Assembly: GCF_001949145.1 (NCBI RefSeq)
Contig: NW_019091418.1
Span: 2,106,902 to 2,170,901, forward strand
Origin: Acanthaster planci
Taxonomy: Eukaryota; Echinodermata; Asteroidea; Valvatida; Acanthasteridae
Reading direction: 5' to 3'
DNA length: 64,000 bases
The notes beneath the pieces are model-generated. The model was not told the DNA's origin, searched no databases, and saw nothing but the letters and a program-made list of their open reading frames with translations. This document shows, one piece after another, positions 46,764 to 56,597 of the stretch. Position 1 is the stretch's first letter. Every line of letters begins with the position of its first letter. The position numbers were made by a program, and so were the translations under genes.

Positions 46764-49572
46764 ATGGATTCTGAGTGGAGCTTCAAATTTGTGTACAAAA
46801 ACATCTCTTCATCTGAGTTGTGTGTGATAGTAAGTCTGTGTAAAACCTTTGATTTTGCATTCCCGAAGTCTACTTTGTATTGTTACATTGCAAAAGGTAC
46901 ATGTATAGTAGACTGATGACATGTACATCGGTGACTCCAAAAACGTACACGTATGCCATCCCTCACGCTCTGTACAACATACAGTTTGAACATAATGTTT
47001 CAAGCTTTGCATGGTTACGCAAACCAAAGAAATTGTACACATGATGTACTTAACGCTTTTTTTTGGCAGTAATTTGATTTGAAACTTTTGGTTGGGGGAG
47101 GGGTTTAAGGACTTTATCTAGTGGCCCATTACCTTTTGGTGGTAAATTAGCAATTCTTGGATGCAGCTACATGTTCCTGTATTTTACACAAAAGTTACTG
47201 AAATCACCATCGTACATATACATTATGTCCACAATCTCAGGATTGGAAAAGTCTGATAATGATTAGCATCAGGGTACCACTCAGTGATGCTGATGCTAGA
47301 AACACTTTGCATTTTTGTAGTTCTTGGAAGAAAATACAGTAGGGATTATCCACTGTACCGCTGATGAGGTGAGTGTTTTCTGAAGTCTTGAGATAAAAAA
47401 AACAGAGAAATCAGTTAGTACTGGCTTATGTTACAGAAATTCGAAGATTTAAGATTAAGAAATAAATGCATGATTTTTTTTTCTCCAGGCCAACCCGGAT
47501 GTCTTATAATCTACATGTTCATTTTAAGTCCTGACAAAATTACAAAAGAAAAATGCATGTTGTAAGATACAAAAAAATGAAAAGGAATAAAAGTGATGTA
47601 AATTGCATGCTCTCTGACTTATGACCTCGAATGTACGAACACAAAAAATCGAGCGACCTTATATCCACAATAAAACCCTTTTCTCGTCCACTTGCTTTCT
47701 ACATGCCCCCTCCCATTCCTTGAAGTAATCCCAATCAGCAAAGATTTCAGTTTGGACATGGTTTGGAAGTTTTTTTTTTAAGCGTGCTTTGGTTCTACAT
47801 TAAAACACTACATCTTGCCGTTGAAGAGGCCAGTATACTGTGAATACTTGTCAATTTAAATGGTTCAAAGTGCTTTGATCTTACATATTCATGTATGCAT
47901 TTTGATTCAGGTCATGTACAGTTTAATATTGGCCCAAAACTGGTGCCTCACAGAAGGTTAGAAGAGGGGAAATTGATAATAATCAGAACTGGAGCAAGTA
48001 CCGAATGAGAGTGTTTCTGCGTACAGGTAATTTTGTCTTGAAAGATGTTCATTTATTCTGCAAAAATGATGTAATGCAATGATATTCTGACTTTGTCAGT
48101 GACTTTCTTGAAATATAAATGACAACACCAAGCACTTTAATAAATGTAGTTGTGTAACAGAAGCTTTCAGGTTGAAGAGGAGTGAACAGAATTATAAGAA
48201 TCATTAAAATAATTTATTTGTAGTGTGGGATAGAGATTTAAAATCAACCTGTTACTTATTGGCTGGGATTACTTAATATAAAATAAGTTCGTTTCTCTAC
48301 TGGAATTTAACCGTTACTGTCTAAAATGTATTGTAGCGTGTCCTACTGATCAGGGTTCGACGCTGGTATAGAATGACACTCAGCCGCAACTCGCTGGTTT
48401 GGTCACGAAATCTGTTTTAATGCTGACGTCCACAATACGTTTTTAGCTCAATTCCAAACATGGCGCCTATCCGCAGGGACTGCGCAGGCGCGAGGCGGGA
48501 AAACCGCGGGCCGTTCGCATACCAGCGCGGGCAGCCAGCCAACTCCATGCGGGTCCGAGCTGGCGCCCCCACCGGCCGGACCCGCCGGCGCTACAGTATA
48601 TAGGCATTCGCTGATTAACTTCACTTTGCATCAGGGGCAATATTGCATACAACTTGCACCAAAATTTTGGGAAGGCAAAATCACATGCCTAGTATGCAGG
48701 TGTGGATTTTTCTACCCATCTGTTAGTTTCACATGAGAAAGAATGGGCATTAGGCACTCAGGAAATTAGGGAGACATACTTATAGTTCAATTTTTGAGTC
48801 CATGGGAGAAACAGTGGATAATGGCGCCTCGTGGGAATTAATGTCATAGTTTGGAAAAAAAACGAAAATTCGATAACGATACGCTTGCTAAAGATGTACC
48901 ATATAATTTCTTCTTATTCACTCATGTATGGTCTGAAATAACAAAGTTTAATGTCTATTGAATTGTCTTACTGAAAATTGTCTTCTAGAATGATATGATG
49001 AATTGCGCAAGGCACATTTAGCAGAAGATACCTCTAACCTGGATGACACATCTGGAGATGAAAGCAGGCAGCCACGAAAACGAAAGAAGCCCAGGAGATT
49101 TTTTGTGTCGTCAGATGACAGCGATGGTATGTTTTCATACTTCATGTCACTGTTTGTTTGGGGTACTCTAGCTCTTTTACATGGTGCACCTATGTCATAA
49201 TAGCCATGTCACATTCACGTCATGCTTTGTCAGTGCACTTCCCTATGGCAGTGAAGTAGGACACATTTCATTAAGCCCCAATTGGGAAGCATACATGGCG
49301 CTTGATCTCATGTTAATGTCAGGGTCATGACTGAACATCAATGGTTTACAGTTTCAGTGATTACAGAACCAGCGATATAGAGGTTACAATACAAAAATGT
49401 CCGTCTTGAGACCAGTCTAAAAAATATTCTGCCCTTTTAGTGCAGGTAAAGCTGAAAGGTTACTTTTTTATTTACTTCTTAAAGAAGATGAGAGTGAGGC
49501 ACCAGGAAAAATAATGTTGTCCATTGCTGCCAAAATCTTGCCCATCACTGCCAAAACCACCTCATTCATCAA
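46764..49572 (+). pseudogene. DUF4806-like gene, N-terminal exons (probably decayed)
   Basis: Exons with consensus splice sites: 46764-46829 (starts MDSEWSFKFVYKNISSSEL, phase 0, GTAAGT), 47321-47368 (FLEENTVGIIHCTADE, phase 0, GTGAGT), about 47911-48026 (contains YWPKTGASQKV and NWSKYRMRVFLRT, phase 1), 48989-49126 (AEDTSNLDD and RKRKKPRRFF, phase 1) and 49485-49572 (ESEAPGKIMLSIAAKI, phase 2). The order of a tryptophan-containing beta region, a YWP motif, W-x-x-Y-x-(V/M)-R, an (A)E-x-TSNL helix and a basic patch matches the N-terminal half of DUF4806-family proteins, often multicopy in invertebrates and of unknown function. Breaks: YWP lies one frame away from the acceptor-defined frame, and TGA at 48991-48993 is in phase with the exon junction. 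The basic RKRKKPRR patch suggests a nuclear protein. Confidence 0.6.
48465..48605. promoter_or_regulatory. GC-rich CpG block inside an intron, possible promoter
   Basis: About 140 bases are densely GC- and CpG-rich within AT-rich DNA. The block opens with ATGGCGCC, holds TGCGCAGGCGCG (close to an NRF-1-type site) and ends in a CAGTATATAGGC TATA-like word. It sits in the intron between the exons ending 48026 and starting 48989. It could be an internal promoter driving the downstream exons, or simply an inserted GC-rich repeat. Confidence 0.35.
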
Positions 49573-50454
49573 GTAAGTGACAAAATAATGGTTAAACAGA
49601 TGCATATTTTGGTTTCCAACCAATGTTTGAGAATTGAAGCACATGTAGTTGCTTGGTGTTATCATTACAACGGCAGGGTTTTTAAAAATAAGAAATCATA
49701 TCAGCTTTCCTTTTTCTGGTTTTCCGTTAAATGTTTTGCCTTTTTGGATTATTTAAAACCACTTGCAGTTTTTAGCCAAGTACCACTGTGGCTTCAGTGC
49801 AGCAAAATGGTTTCTGTTCCAACGTTTTCCAACGCATGCAGTTTTTTAAGTAATGATTTAGCGCAAACTTGATTTCTTTTCACGGTTTTCACTGAAAACT
49901 ACCAAAAAAGGAAAAACTGGAAAGAAATATTGAATTGCACAAATATGCAAATTTCTGTGTTTGTATGTTTCATTGTGATCTCGTGATTTGTATCTTGTTT
50001 GTACTTTTATGTACTTTTTGATGCTTAACTGCCTTCTGCAAGGGTTGGCACAGAACACTCTTGAGACAGGTTGCCACGTGTTTCAATAGGGCAAAGCTGC
50101 ATATGTACACACTGGCAACTTAAACTCGCTTCACCTAAGAACACCTATAATGACTGTTTTGTGCGGATTTGGAACAGTTTAAAAAGAATATTGATTTGAA
50201 ATATCATTTTTTTTTCAAATTAGGGTTTTTGATGGAAAATGTGTTCATGAGTGGGAATAAAACATGTTTGGTTAGTCTAAAGCGAATGTTTGAAACCAGC
50301 TAACGAGATGTTCGTGTACATTGATAATTTCCCTCACCTTGGCTCAAACATTCTATTTCAAGACATCATCACTCGTTTTTATTCATCTACAATGCATCAA
50401 TCTGTATGAACCTCTTTGTATGCTTCAAGATGTCTTTCAAATAAAGTAGTTTGC
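49573..50454 (+). other. Intron or 3'UTR-like stretch ending at AATAAA
   Basis: No further exon was recognised here. From about 50215 to 50330 it resembles the segment at about 54655-54800 downstream of the last exon (shared ATGAGTGGGAATAAAA/ATGAATGGGAATAAAA words). An AATAAA lies near 50440, shortly before the minisatellite. Both copies look like 3' untranslated sequence, so the N-terminal exons might once have had their own 3' end. Confidence 0.4.
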
Positions 50455-51300
50455 CAACCCAGCAACGAAGCAGTCCAACACCTGCTAAAGAAATGGACCT
50501 AGCAACAAGGTGGGCCAACCTCTACACCCTTCAGAGAGAATGTGACCCAGCAACGAGGTGGACCAACCTCGACTATACACTTCAAAGAGAACGGGACCCA
50601 TCGCCAAGGCGGGCCAACCTCTACACTCTTCAGAGAGAAGGGGACCCNNNNNNNNNNNNNNNNNNNNNNNNNNNNNNNNNNNNNNNNNNNNNNNNNNNNN
50701 NNNNNNNNNNNNNNNNNNNNNNNNNNNNNNNNNNNNNNNNNNNNNNNNNNNNNNNNNNNNNNNNNNNNNNNNNNNNNNNNNNNNNNNNNNNNNNNNNNNN
50801 NNNNNNNNNNNNNNNNNNNNNNNNNNNNNNNNNNNNNNNNNNNNNNNNNNNNNNNNNNNNNNNNNNNNNNNNNNNNNNNNNNNNNNNNNNNNNNNNNNNN
50901 NNNNNNNNNNNNNNNNNNNNNNNNNNNNNNNNNNNNNNNNNNNNNNNNNNNNNNNNNNNNNNNNNNNNNNNNNNNNNNNNNNNNNNNNNNNNNNNNNNNN
51001 NNNNNNNNNNNNNNNNNNNNNNNNNNNNNNNNNNNNNNNNNNNNNNNNNNNNNNNNNNNNNNNNNNNNNNNNNNNNNNNNNNNNNNNNNNNNNNNNNNNN
51101 NNNNNNNNNNNNNNNNNNNNNNNNNNNNNNNNNNNNNNNNNNNNNNNNNNNNNNNNNNNNNNNNNNNNNNNNNNNNNNNNNNNNNNNNNNNNNNNNNNNN
51201 NNNNNNNNNNNNNNNNNNNNNNNNNNNNNNNNNNNNNNNNNNNNNAGCAACAAGGTGGACCATCCTCAACACCTTCCAGAGAGTGTAGGACCCGGCAACT
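50455..51300 (+). repeat. 48-51-bp minisatellite containing an assembly gap
   Basis: Units built on CAAGGTGGGCCAACCTCTAC and then CTTCAGAGAGAA..GGGACC repeat before the gap (50455-50647) and resume after it (51246-51300). The 598 undetermined bases in between are therefore probably more of the same. Unit lengths of 48 and 51 are multiples of three, and one frame repeats a unit like RWANLYTLQRE. It lies within an intron or between gene halves, and expression is not indicated. Confidence 0.75.
50648..51245. other. Assembly gap (598 n)
   Basis: Undetermined bases inside a minisatellite. Open frames computed across it are meaningless. Confidence 1.
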
Positions 51301-51639
51301 AGGTGGTGTGTTGGGAATGGCTAGTGATGGTGAGTGATAATTAGTTCAAATAGTTTGAAAGAAGCAGAGTTTTTTTATTCACATGTGAGGGATCTCTTTA
51401 TATAGTAAGAATGAAGATTTACAGTATGTATCACTGAAATTTGTGATTAATTACTTAAAACCATATCAACACCGGTTTTAAATTTTGAAAAAAAATTGTG
51501 TTTCAGTTAACTATACAGTGTAAACAACTTCCTCTTGATCAAGTATTAGGCATGCACAATTTTTTTAAAATAGAATAAATTTGCCAACAAAGTTTGAGTA
51601 AGGGTTAATAATAAAGAAAAAACGTGGCTCAAACAGTGT

Positions 51640-51770
51640 AACCATTTTTGTGCCAAAATCACAACAGTTGTACCTCGTCCTTGTTTACAATGGAGTTGGA
51701 ACCCTATTTTTTGTGCCAAAATCACAACAGTTGTACCTTGTCCTTGTTTACAAGGTAGTTGGAACCCTAA
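51640..51770. repeat. About 69-bp tandem duplication
   Basis: The word TTGTGCCAAAATCACAACAG, continuing to TTGGAACCCTA, occurs twice in a row (about 51645-51708 and 51713-51770) with few differences. Confidence 0.8.
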
Positions 51771-52082
51771 AACAAAGAGGTGAGTGGAGTTGAGTTTCCT
51801 GATACTGTCACAAGTGCATTTGTAAAAAATGCTTCCAACATTTAGGTTTTTTTCTGCAGTCATTTGACACCTGTTCTCTAAATATCTGACATGCTCTTTT
51901 TGCACAGAGCCCATTTTTCAAAGAGACGTTTGCCACGAGCTTTAAATGGAACTTTCCTGAGACATTGTTAACTGATATGATCACTTGTGTATATGTATAT
52001 ATTATCTGTCAAAAGGAGGAATTTCAATTCAATGAAAAACGAATGTGTCAAATTAACAAACTTGTTGAAAATTATATTGCAG

Positions 52083-54506
52083 ATTCCCAGAGCATATATA
52101 GGAAAGTTGACACAATACTTAAAAATCAAAAAGTACAACTCAGCCTGCTGAGAACCCTTAACAGCAAAGCTTCAGGACCTGATGAGGAGGATGTGGATGA
52201 TCTTCTGCCAAGACTCATGGACTTGGTTGAGGAAATTGATAGCCTCTCTCAAGAGTTGGATAATTCGGAAGATCCCAATTTCCGGAGAAAGCTGGTTAGT
52301 TGTGGGTAGATTTGCGTCATTTCACACCTTACCCTAACAAATTGAAAAGAATATTTTGTTTTGGAGTTATGCTTTAGATGGTCTGTTATTTTGCCTCATT
52401 GGTCCCAGTCAAAATTCAAAAATGATAATGTGATAGAAAGCTGTAAGACCCATACCCAACTTTGCGCAAGACCTTTCACGGCACGTTTTAGGTCCTTTTT
52501 GGATGGATGTATTCCACTGTTTTGTTGTTGAAATGGAAAGTTTTAAATTAATATAACAATGCTCTAAAATTTGCCAGTGGTCTTACGGATTTTGTCGTGG
52601 ATAGCCTGATATATTATTAGTAATCAGGCAAGCGTGAGTGGAACATGGAATAATGTAGTGCGTCTTATAACACAGAGCTGAGGGGTGAGTGGTATATTTC
52701 TCAAGCATTAGGGTGATAACATATTGATCTTCAAGCAACCTTGACGTAGAAGTAAGGCTATGGATAAACGAAAGCTAAAAATGAACTCTTTAAAAGTATT
52801 CAGATTTCAAAATAGAACAAAAAAGCAGCCACTTGTGCGGCAATTTTGCAAATTCAGTTATTGGTTAGGGAGTAGAATTATATAGCTTGACTTGTTAGTG
52901 GTGACTTTACCGAGGATGAAATTTTCACATCCCGATTGCATTCTCTTAATAATCTTGGCTGGCAATTGTATACAAATGTGCCACTTTTAGATTTATCAGG
53001 TAAGAGCAATGTACCCGTGGACTAAAAGCAGTGCAATATGCTCAGTGAGATATAGACGGGTGTGGTGCTTGTTGCCATGGAGTGACCAATCAGAATAGAG
53101 GATTCAAGTTTGCTTTAAGATAAATGTAAACATGTAGTTTCCTTGTCTGCAAACATGGTAATAAATACTTTGATTTTAAGAAAACTACACAGCAACATTT
53201 GCTCCTATTTGTCATTTTTCTGTTATAGATTCACCATCTTAACACCCTGGGTGGCTTTGACTTGGGTGAAACGGCAGGTAGGGTTTTTGCGAAGGCTTGG
53301 GACAAACTGTCTTTGGTCAAAGTACAGTCTTAAGGGGAGAAGAAAGAAAAAGGCGTTGATTCATCAGCCCATCTGCAACATTGTGATCAGTAAGTGTGAA
53401 GTCAGAATTAATTCTGGAAATCACATCCTTTGTAAACGGAAGTATGTAACTTTTCTGGATGTGAAATTGGTCTGTAGACCAACATTTGCCCAATTAATGT
53501 AATTTTCAGAGGTCACTTACATGTTGAAACAATTTTGAACACTGATAAATCACTTTGCCACCCTCCTCAATGCATTCAACATTTCAGAGGGTGTTCCTGA
53601 TGCATAAATTGCATCATTTGTATTTTTTCGAATGATAATCACTGTTCAGTACATAGAGGTGAAGTGCATTAGATAAAAACCTAATGACCTTGGCACTTTA
53701 AGCCCAATATTACTTTTCTGCTATCTTTTGTAACAATGATATGATTGATAATGGAAATGCCCTGGTGAGAGAAAAATCTGGCGCAGTTCAGTTGTGTGGA
53801 AAGGTAATTGTGTATTTAAATTGCCAACCATGGGCCTGCGTTCTTGGAAAAGTCTGTTACATCTGTCCCTGTTGATTTTTACAGGAGCCTGTCAGAAAAG
53901 CCATCCCGCAGCCAAGAGAATAAAAATCGAGGAGACCTTAACTAACGTACTTAAATACTGCCCCCACGAAAAAAAGGGGGGGGGGACAAATACAAGGTAA
54001 GTGAAATACCGCAAGCTTGTGGGATTTGAAACCATGACGTAAGTAGTATTCAAATCCTACCCAAAGGGCTCGTATTCTCCTACGACAATAAAGCTGTTGC
54101 ATCACCTTTCGTCTCAGAGCATTCATTTCCAATCATTCAACCTGGTTCTCAATTTGGCGATGAGACTGGGCAGTACAACTCTCAACCTGAATCAGCTCAG
54201 ACGGGACATCAGCCACTGCCTCTACCCATATCTATGAAATGCAGCAGTTGGTCTGATTACCATTACCAGTTTAGAATATTTAATACCAGTGCTGTGTATT
54301 CGTGGTTCAGTTTTCTACACACAGTGCCCAAAACATCTTTGTACCTTGCACCTTGATCTTTACCTTTTCATGTTGCCATTTCCAATTTCTAATTTCATAC
54401 TATTCTTGTTAACTGGAAACCCTGTTATTTACAGGAACCTCCAGTAACTAGAGCAGTGGGAGACCAAGTAGAAATGGACATGGACGTCGATTCTGACTAC
54501 GTGTAG
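52083..54506 (+). pseudogene. DUF4806-like gene, C-terminal exons with DUF4806 domain (frame lesions)
   Basis: Exons: 52083-52294 (IYRKVDTILKNQ, then LLPRLMDLVEEIDSLSQEL), 53229-53389 (IHHLNTLGGFDLGET, then YSLKGRRKKKAL), 53885-53996 (CQKSHPAAKRIKIEETL) and 54435-54506 (EPPVTRAVGDQVEMD, ending in TAG). Acceptors (ATTGCAG, GTTATAG, TTTACAG, TTTACAG) and donors (GTTAGT, GTAAGT, GTAAGT) are good. Phases fit across the first two junctions. The order LPxxxxxxLxxLxxxL, a GG-x-DL turn, an YS-x-KGxxxKKAL strand and a final helix matches the DUF4806 domain, of unknown function. Breaks: a one-base shift between the LGGFDLGET and YSLKG parts of the second exon, and a 10-G run near 53976-53985 that puts the last exon out of frame. 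AATAAA at 55017-55022 would be the polyadenylation signal. It could be a pseudogene or a gene with sequencing errors. Confidence 0.65.
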
Positions 54507-55079
54507 GTCAGCGCGCTGCACTACATGCGCAGTACGTGCCACGTGTGTGGCAATACCCATATAAAAAAATTCATTGAACCTCCATCATGAGAAGAATATA
54601 CCATAAAATGACAGGAGGGATGTTCCAAAAAGTAAAAAAAAACAAATTCTGGTACAAATTCGTTGAAAATGTACCACATCTTCTTTTGATTCTGTAACTA
54701 AACAGGTATTTATGAATGGGAATAAAAAATGTACTTCGCTGGTCTTAAACTACCGTCTAAGACCGGCTAAGGAGAATGGACGAAAATAATGTCTCACCTG
54801 TCTCATTTCAGTTGGATCGTCTCAGGGAATAAGTTCATGTGAGGTAACTGTTAAGTGACAGCAATAACACAGTATATACCCGTTTGAACTCACTGCATCT
54901 CCATATGTGAGTTTGGCTTTTTGCACTGGTCAGTGTTTTTTACAAATTTGTCCTGATGTGTTGACTTCTTGTTTGTTATATTTTTGCTATGAGTTATTTT
55001 CAGTTTCAATTTTAAGAAATAAAAATCCAAGTTGAATTCCTATGCTTTGACTGGTTTTGATCCTTTTGTCAAACAGTGA

Positions 55080-55400
55080 GTTCATCGAAGAGGTTTAAAC
55101 ACCACAGGAACGTTAGTTATCAACATATTGGGATGTTGTGGGAATGTTGCAACGTTTTCGGACCGTCTAGTCAACAACATTTTGGAATGTTGTTTGAACA
55201 TCGGTTTACTTCGTGGAACAATTTAAACGTCAGAGAAACGTTGTTGGAATGTTTGTTTTAATTAAACGGTAGAACAGACGTTGTCACATCATCAAGGGGG
55301 GTCCACACAATTACGTTGCCACATTACACCTCAACATTGCCACAACAACATCAAAACGTTACCTCAACGTTTTTGCAACGTTAGTTTGGTTAACTGGGAG
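55080..55400. repeat. AACGTTG/CAACGTT-rich palindromic repeat, MITE-like
   Basis: Over about 320 bp, words such as CAACGTT, AACGTTG, CAACAACATT and GGAATGTTG recur in both orientations, with the left part favouring one strand and the right part its complement. This fits a decayed inverted-repeat element just after the DUF4806-like gene. Ends are not defined. Confidence 0.5.
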
Positions 55401-55449
55401 AAAATTCATTCACTTTGTACAGTATCACTCTACAAATCTCAACAGTACC

Positions 55450-56597
55450 ATTATCTGCATTTAAAGTATCAAACTAATCCAACCATGATCTATGAAATTT
55501 ACGTCTGCATTGGTATCAACCAGACACTGAATCCTCTTATCTAACTTTGCAGTTATCCTATTGGATTGACTCAATGACGTCTGAGATTGAATTCCATGTG
55601 AATCATTATCAGTGGTAGTTGAAGCAGTCTCAAAAGGCAAATATTCAGTGACGTGTTCAGACTTGTCTTCATCTTTACATGTCCCATCCTTGAGTGTCTG
55701 AACAATTCTTTTGTCTTTTCCAAAAAGATAGGGGAGATAGACTAACTGTTGACCATTGACGTCATTTTTGGCTTAACAGTTCCTCCATTTGTGACCAAGT
55801 TGACCACAACGATAAAAATGGAATACCTGAGTCTCACTGCCATAATAACGAGTACGTCTGTTCAGATTTTCAGGTTTAGGCTGATTGGCATTTTCAACTC
55901 TAGTATTTCTGCAACTTGCACTAAGTTGAAGATTTTTTGCCTTAGCGTCAAATCTTTAACAATGCCAACAAGAACATATAATTTTGACTCCAGCGTCTGA
56001 CTCGAATTGACATTGTGCAAATTGCTTGATCCAGGTTCTTTTGCCGTTTGTTGTACTAGCTGAAACAGCTAAACGAGCTGCATTGAGTGCATCATGGAAT
56101 GTTTTTGGTTCTTTAGAAAAGACAAATGCCCGAATAGATGGAATTAAGCCACGTACGAACAATGATAATTGTTCTGACTCAGTCTTTTTAATTTGCTTAC
56201 ACAAATGCATTATGTCACGTGCATAATCGTCAAGAGATTCTGTACAAGCTGTTTTTGTGCTAGCAGTTTTGATTCCACACCCCCAACACCATGAATCGCC
56301 TTCAAAATGGGTTTTCAAGATACAGTGAATTTTTTCAATATTATTTTTTTCACTTGTTGGAATAGATTCCAACAATACTCTTGCGTGACCATCTATTAGT
56401 GTCTGGAAACCTAAAACTCCCTTGGAATCTGTAAAATCTCTTGACACAGCAATTTCTTTAAACTTCTCCACGAAAGAATCTAAATCTTCCTCTTTGGAGC
56501 CTGTGCATTTTATTTCAACAGTTGACAAATCATACTTGGTCGTCATTTTTATTTTCTCATCCAAATCTCCTCCAGTGACATCAAAATACCATATCAT
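55450..56597 (-). mobile_element. Decayed LTR-retrotransposon gag-protease fragment
   Basis: On the minus strand, 56597-55956 is a 213-codon gag frame with SFVEKFKEIAVSRDF, SLDDYARDIMHLCKQI and LFVRGLIPSIRAFV, the helical pattern of retrotransposon capsids. A methionine at 56546 may be the true start. Further along, about 55820-55775 encodes a zinc-knuckle relic (YRCGQLGHKWRNC) that keeps the C-x2-C-G...H-x4-C spacing only in part, since the expected first cysteine position is Phe. At 55509-55517 the protease catalytic triplet reads Asp-Thr-Asn instead of Asp-Thr-Gly. Stops separate these parts, and no reverse transcriptase was seen to the left. This is a dead, truncated copy. Its LTRs were not identified. 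Confidence 0.75.

Noticed and set aside
50451-51337. Long open frames of 200-280 codons on both strands
   Set aside because: They consist almost wholly of undetermined bases in the gap; only the minisatellite ends are real.
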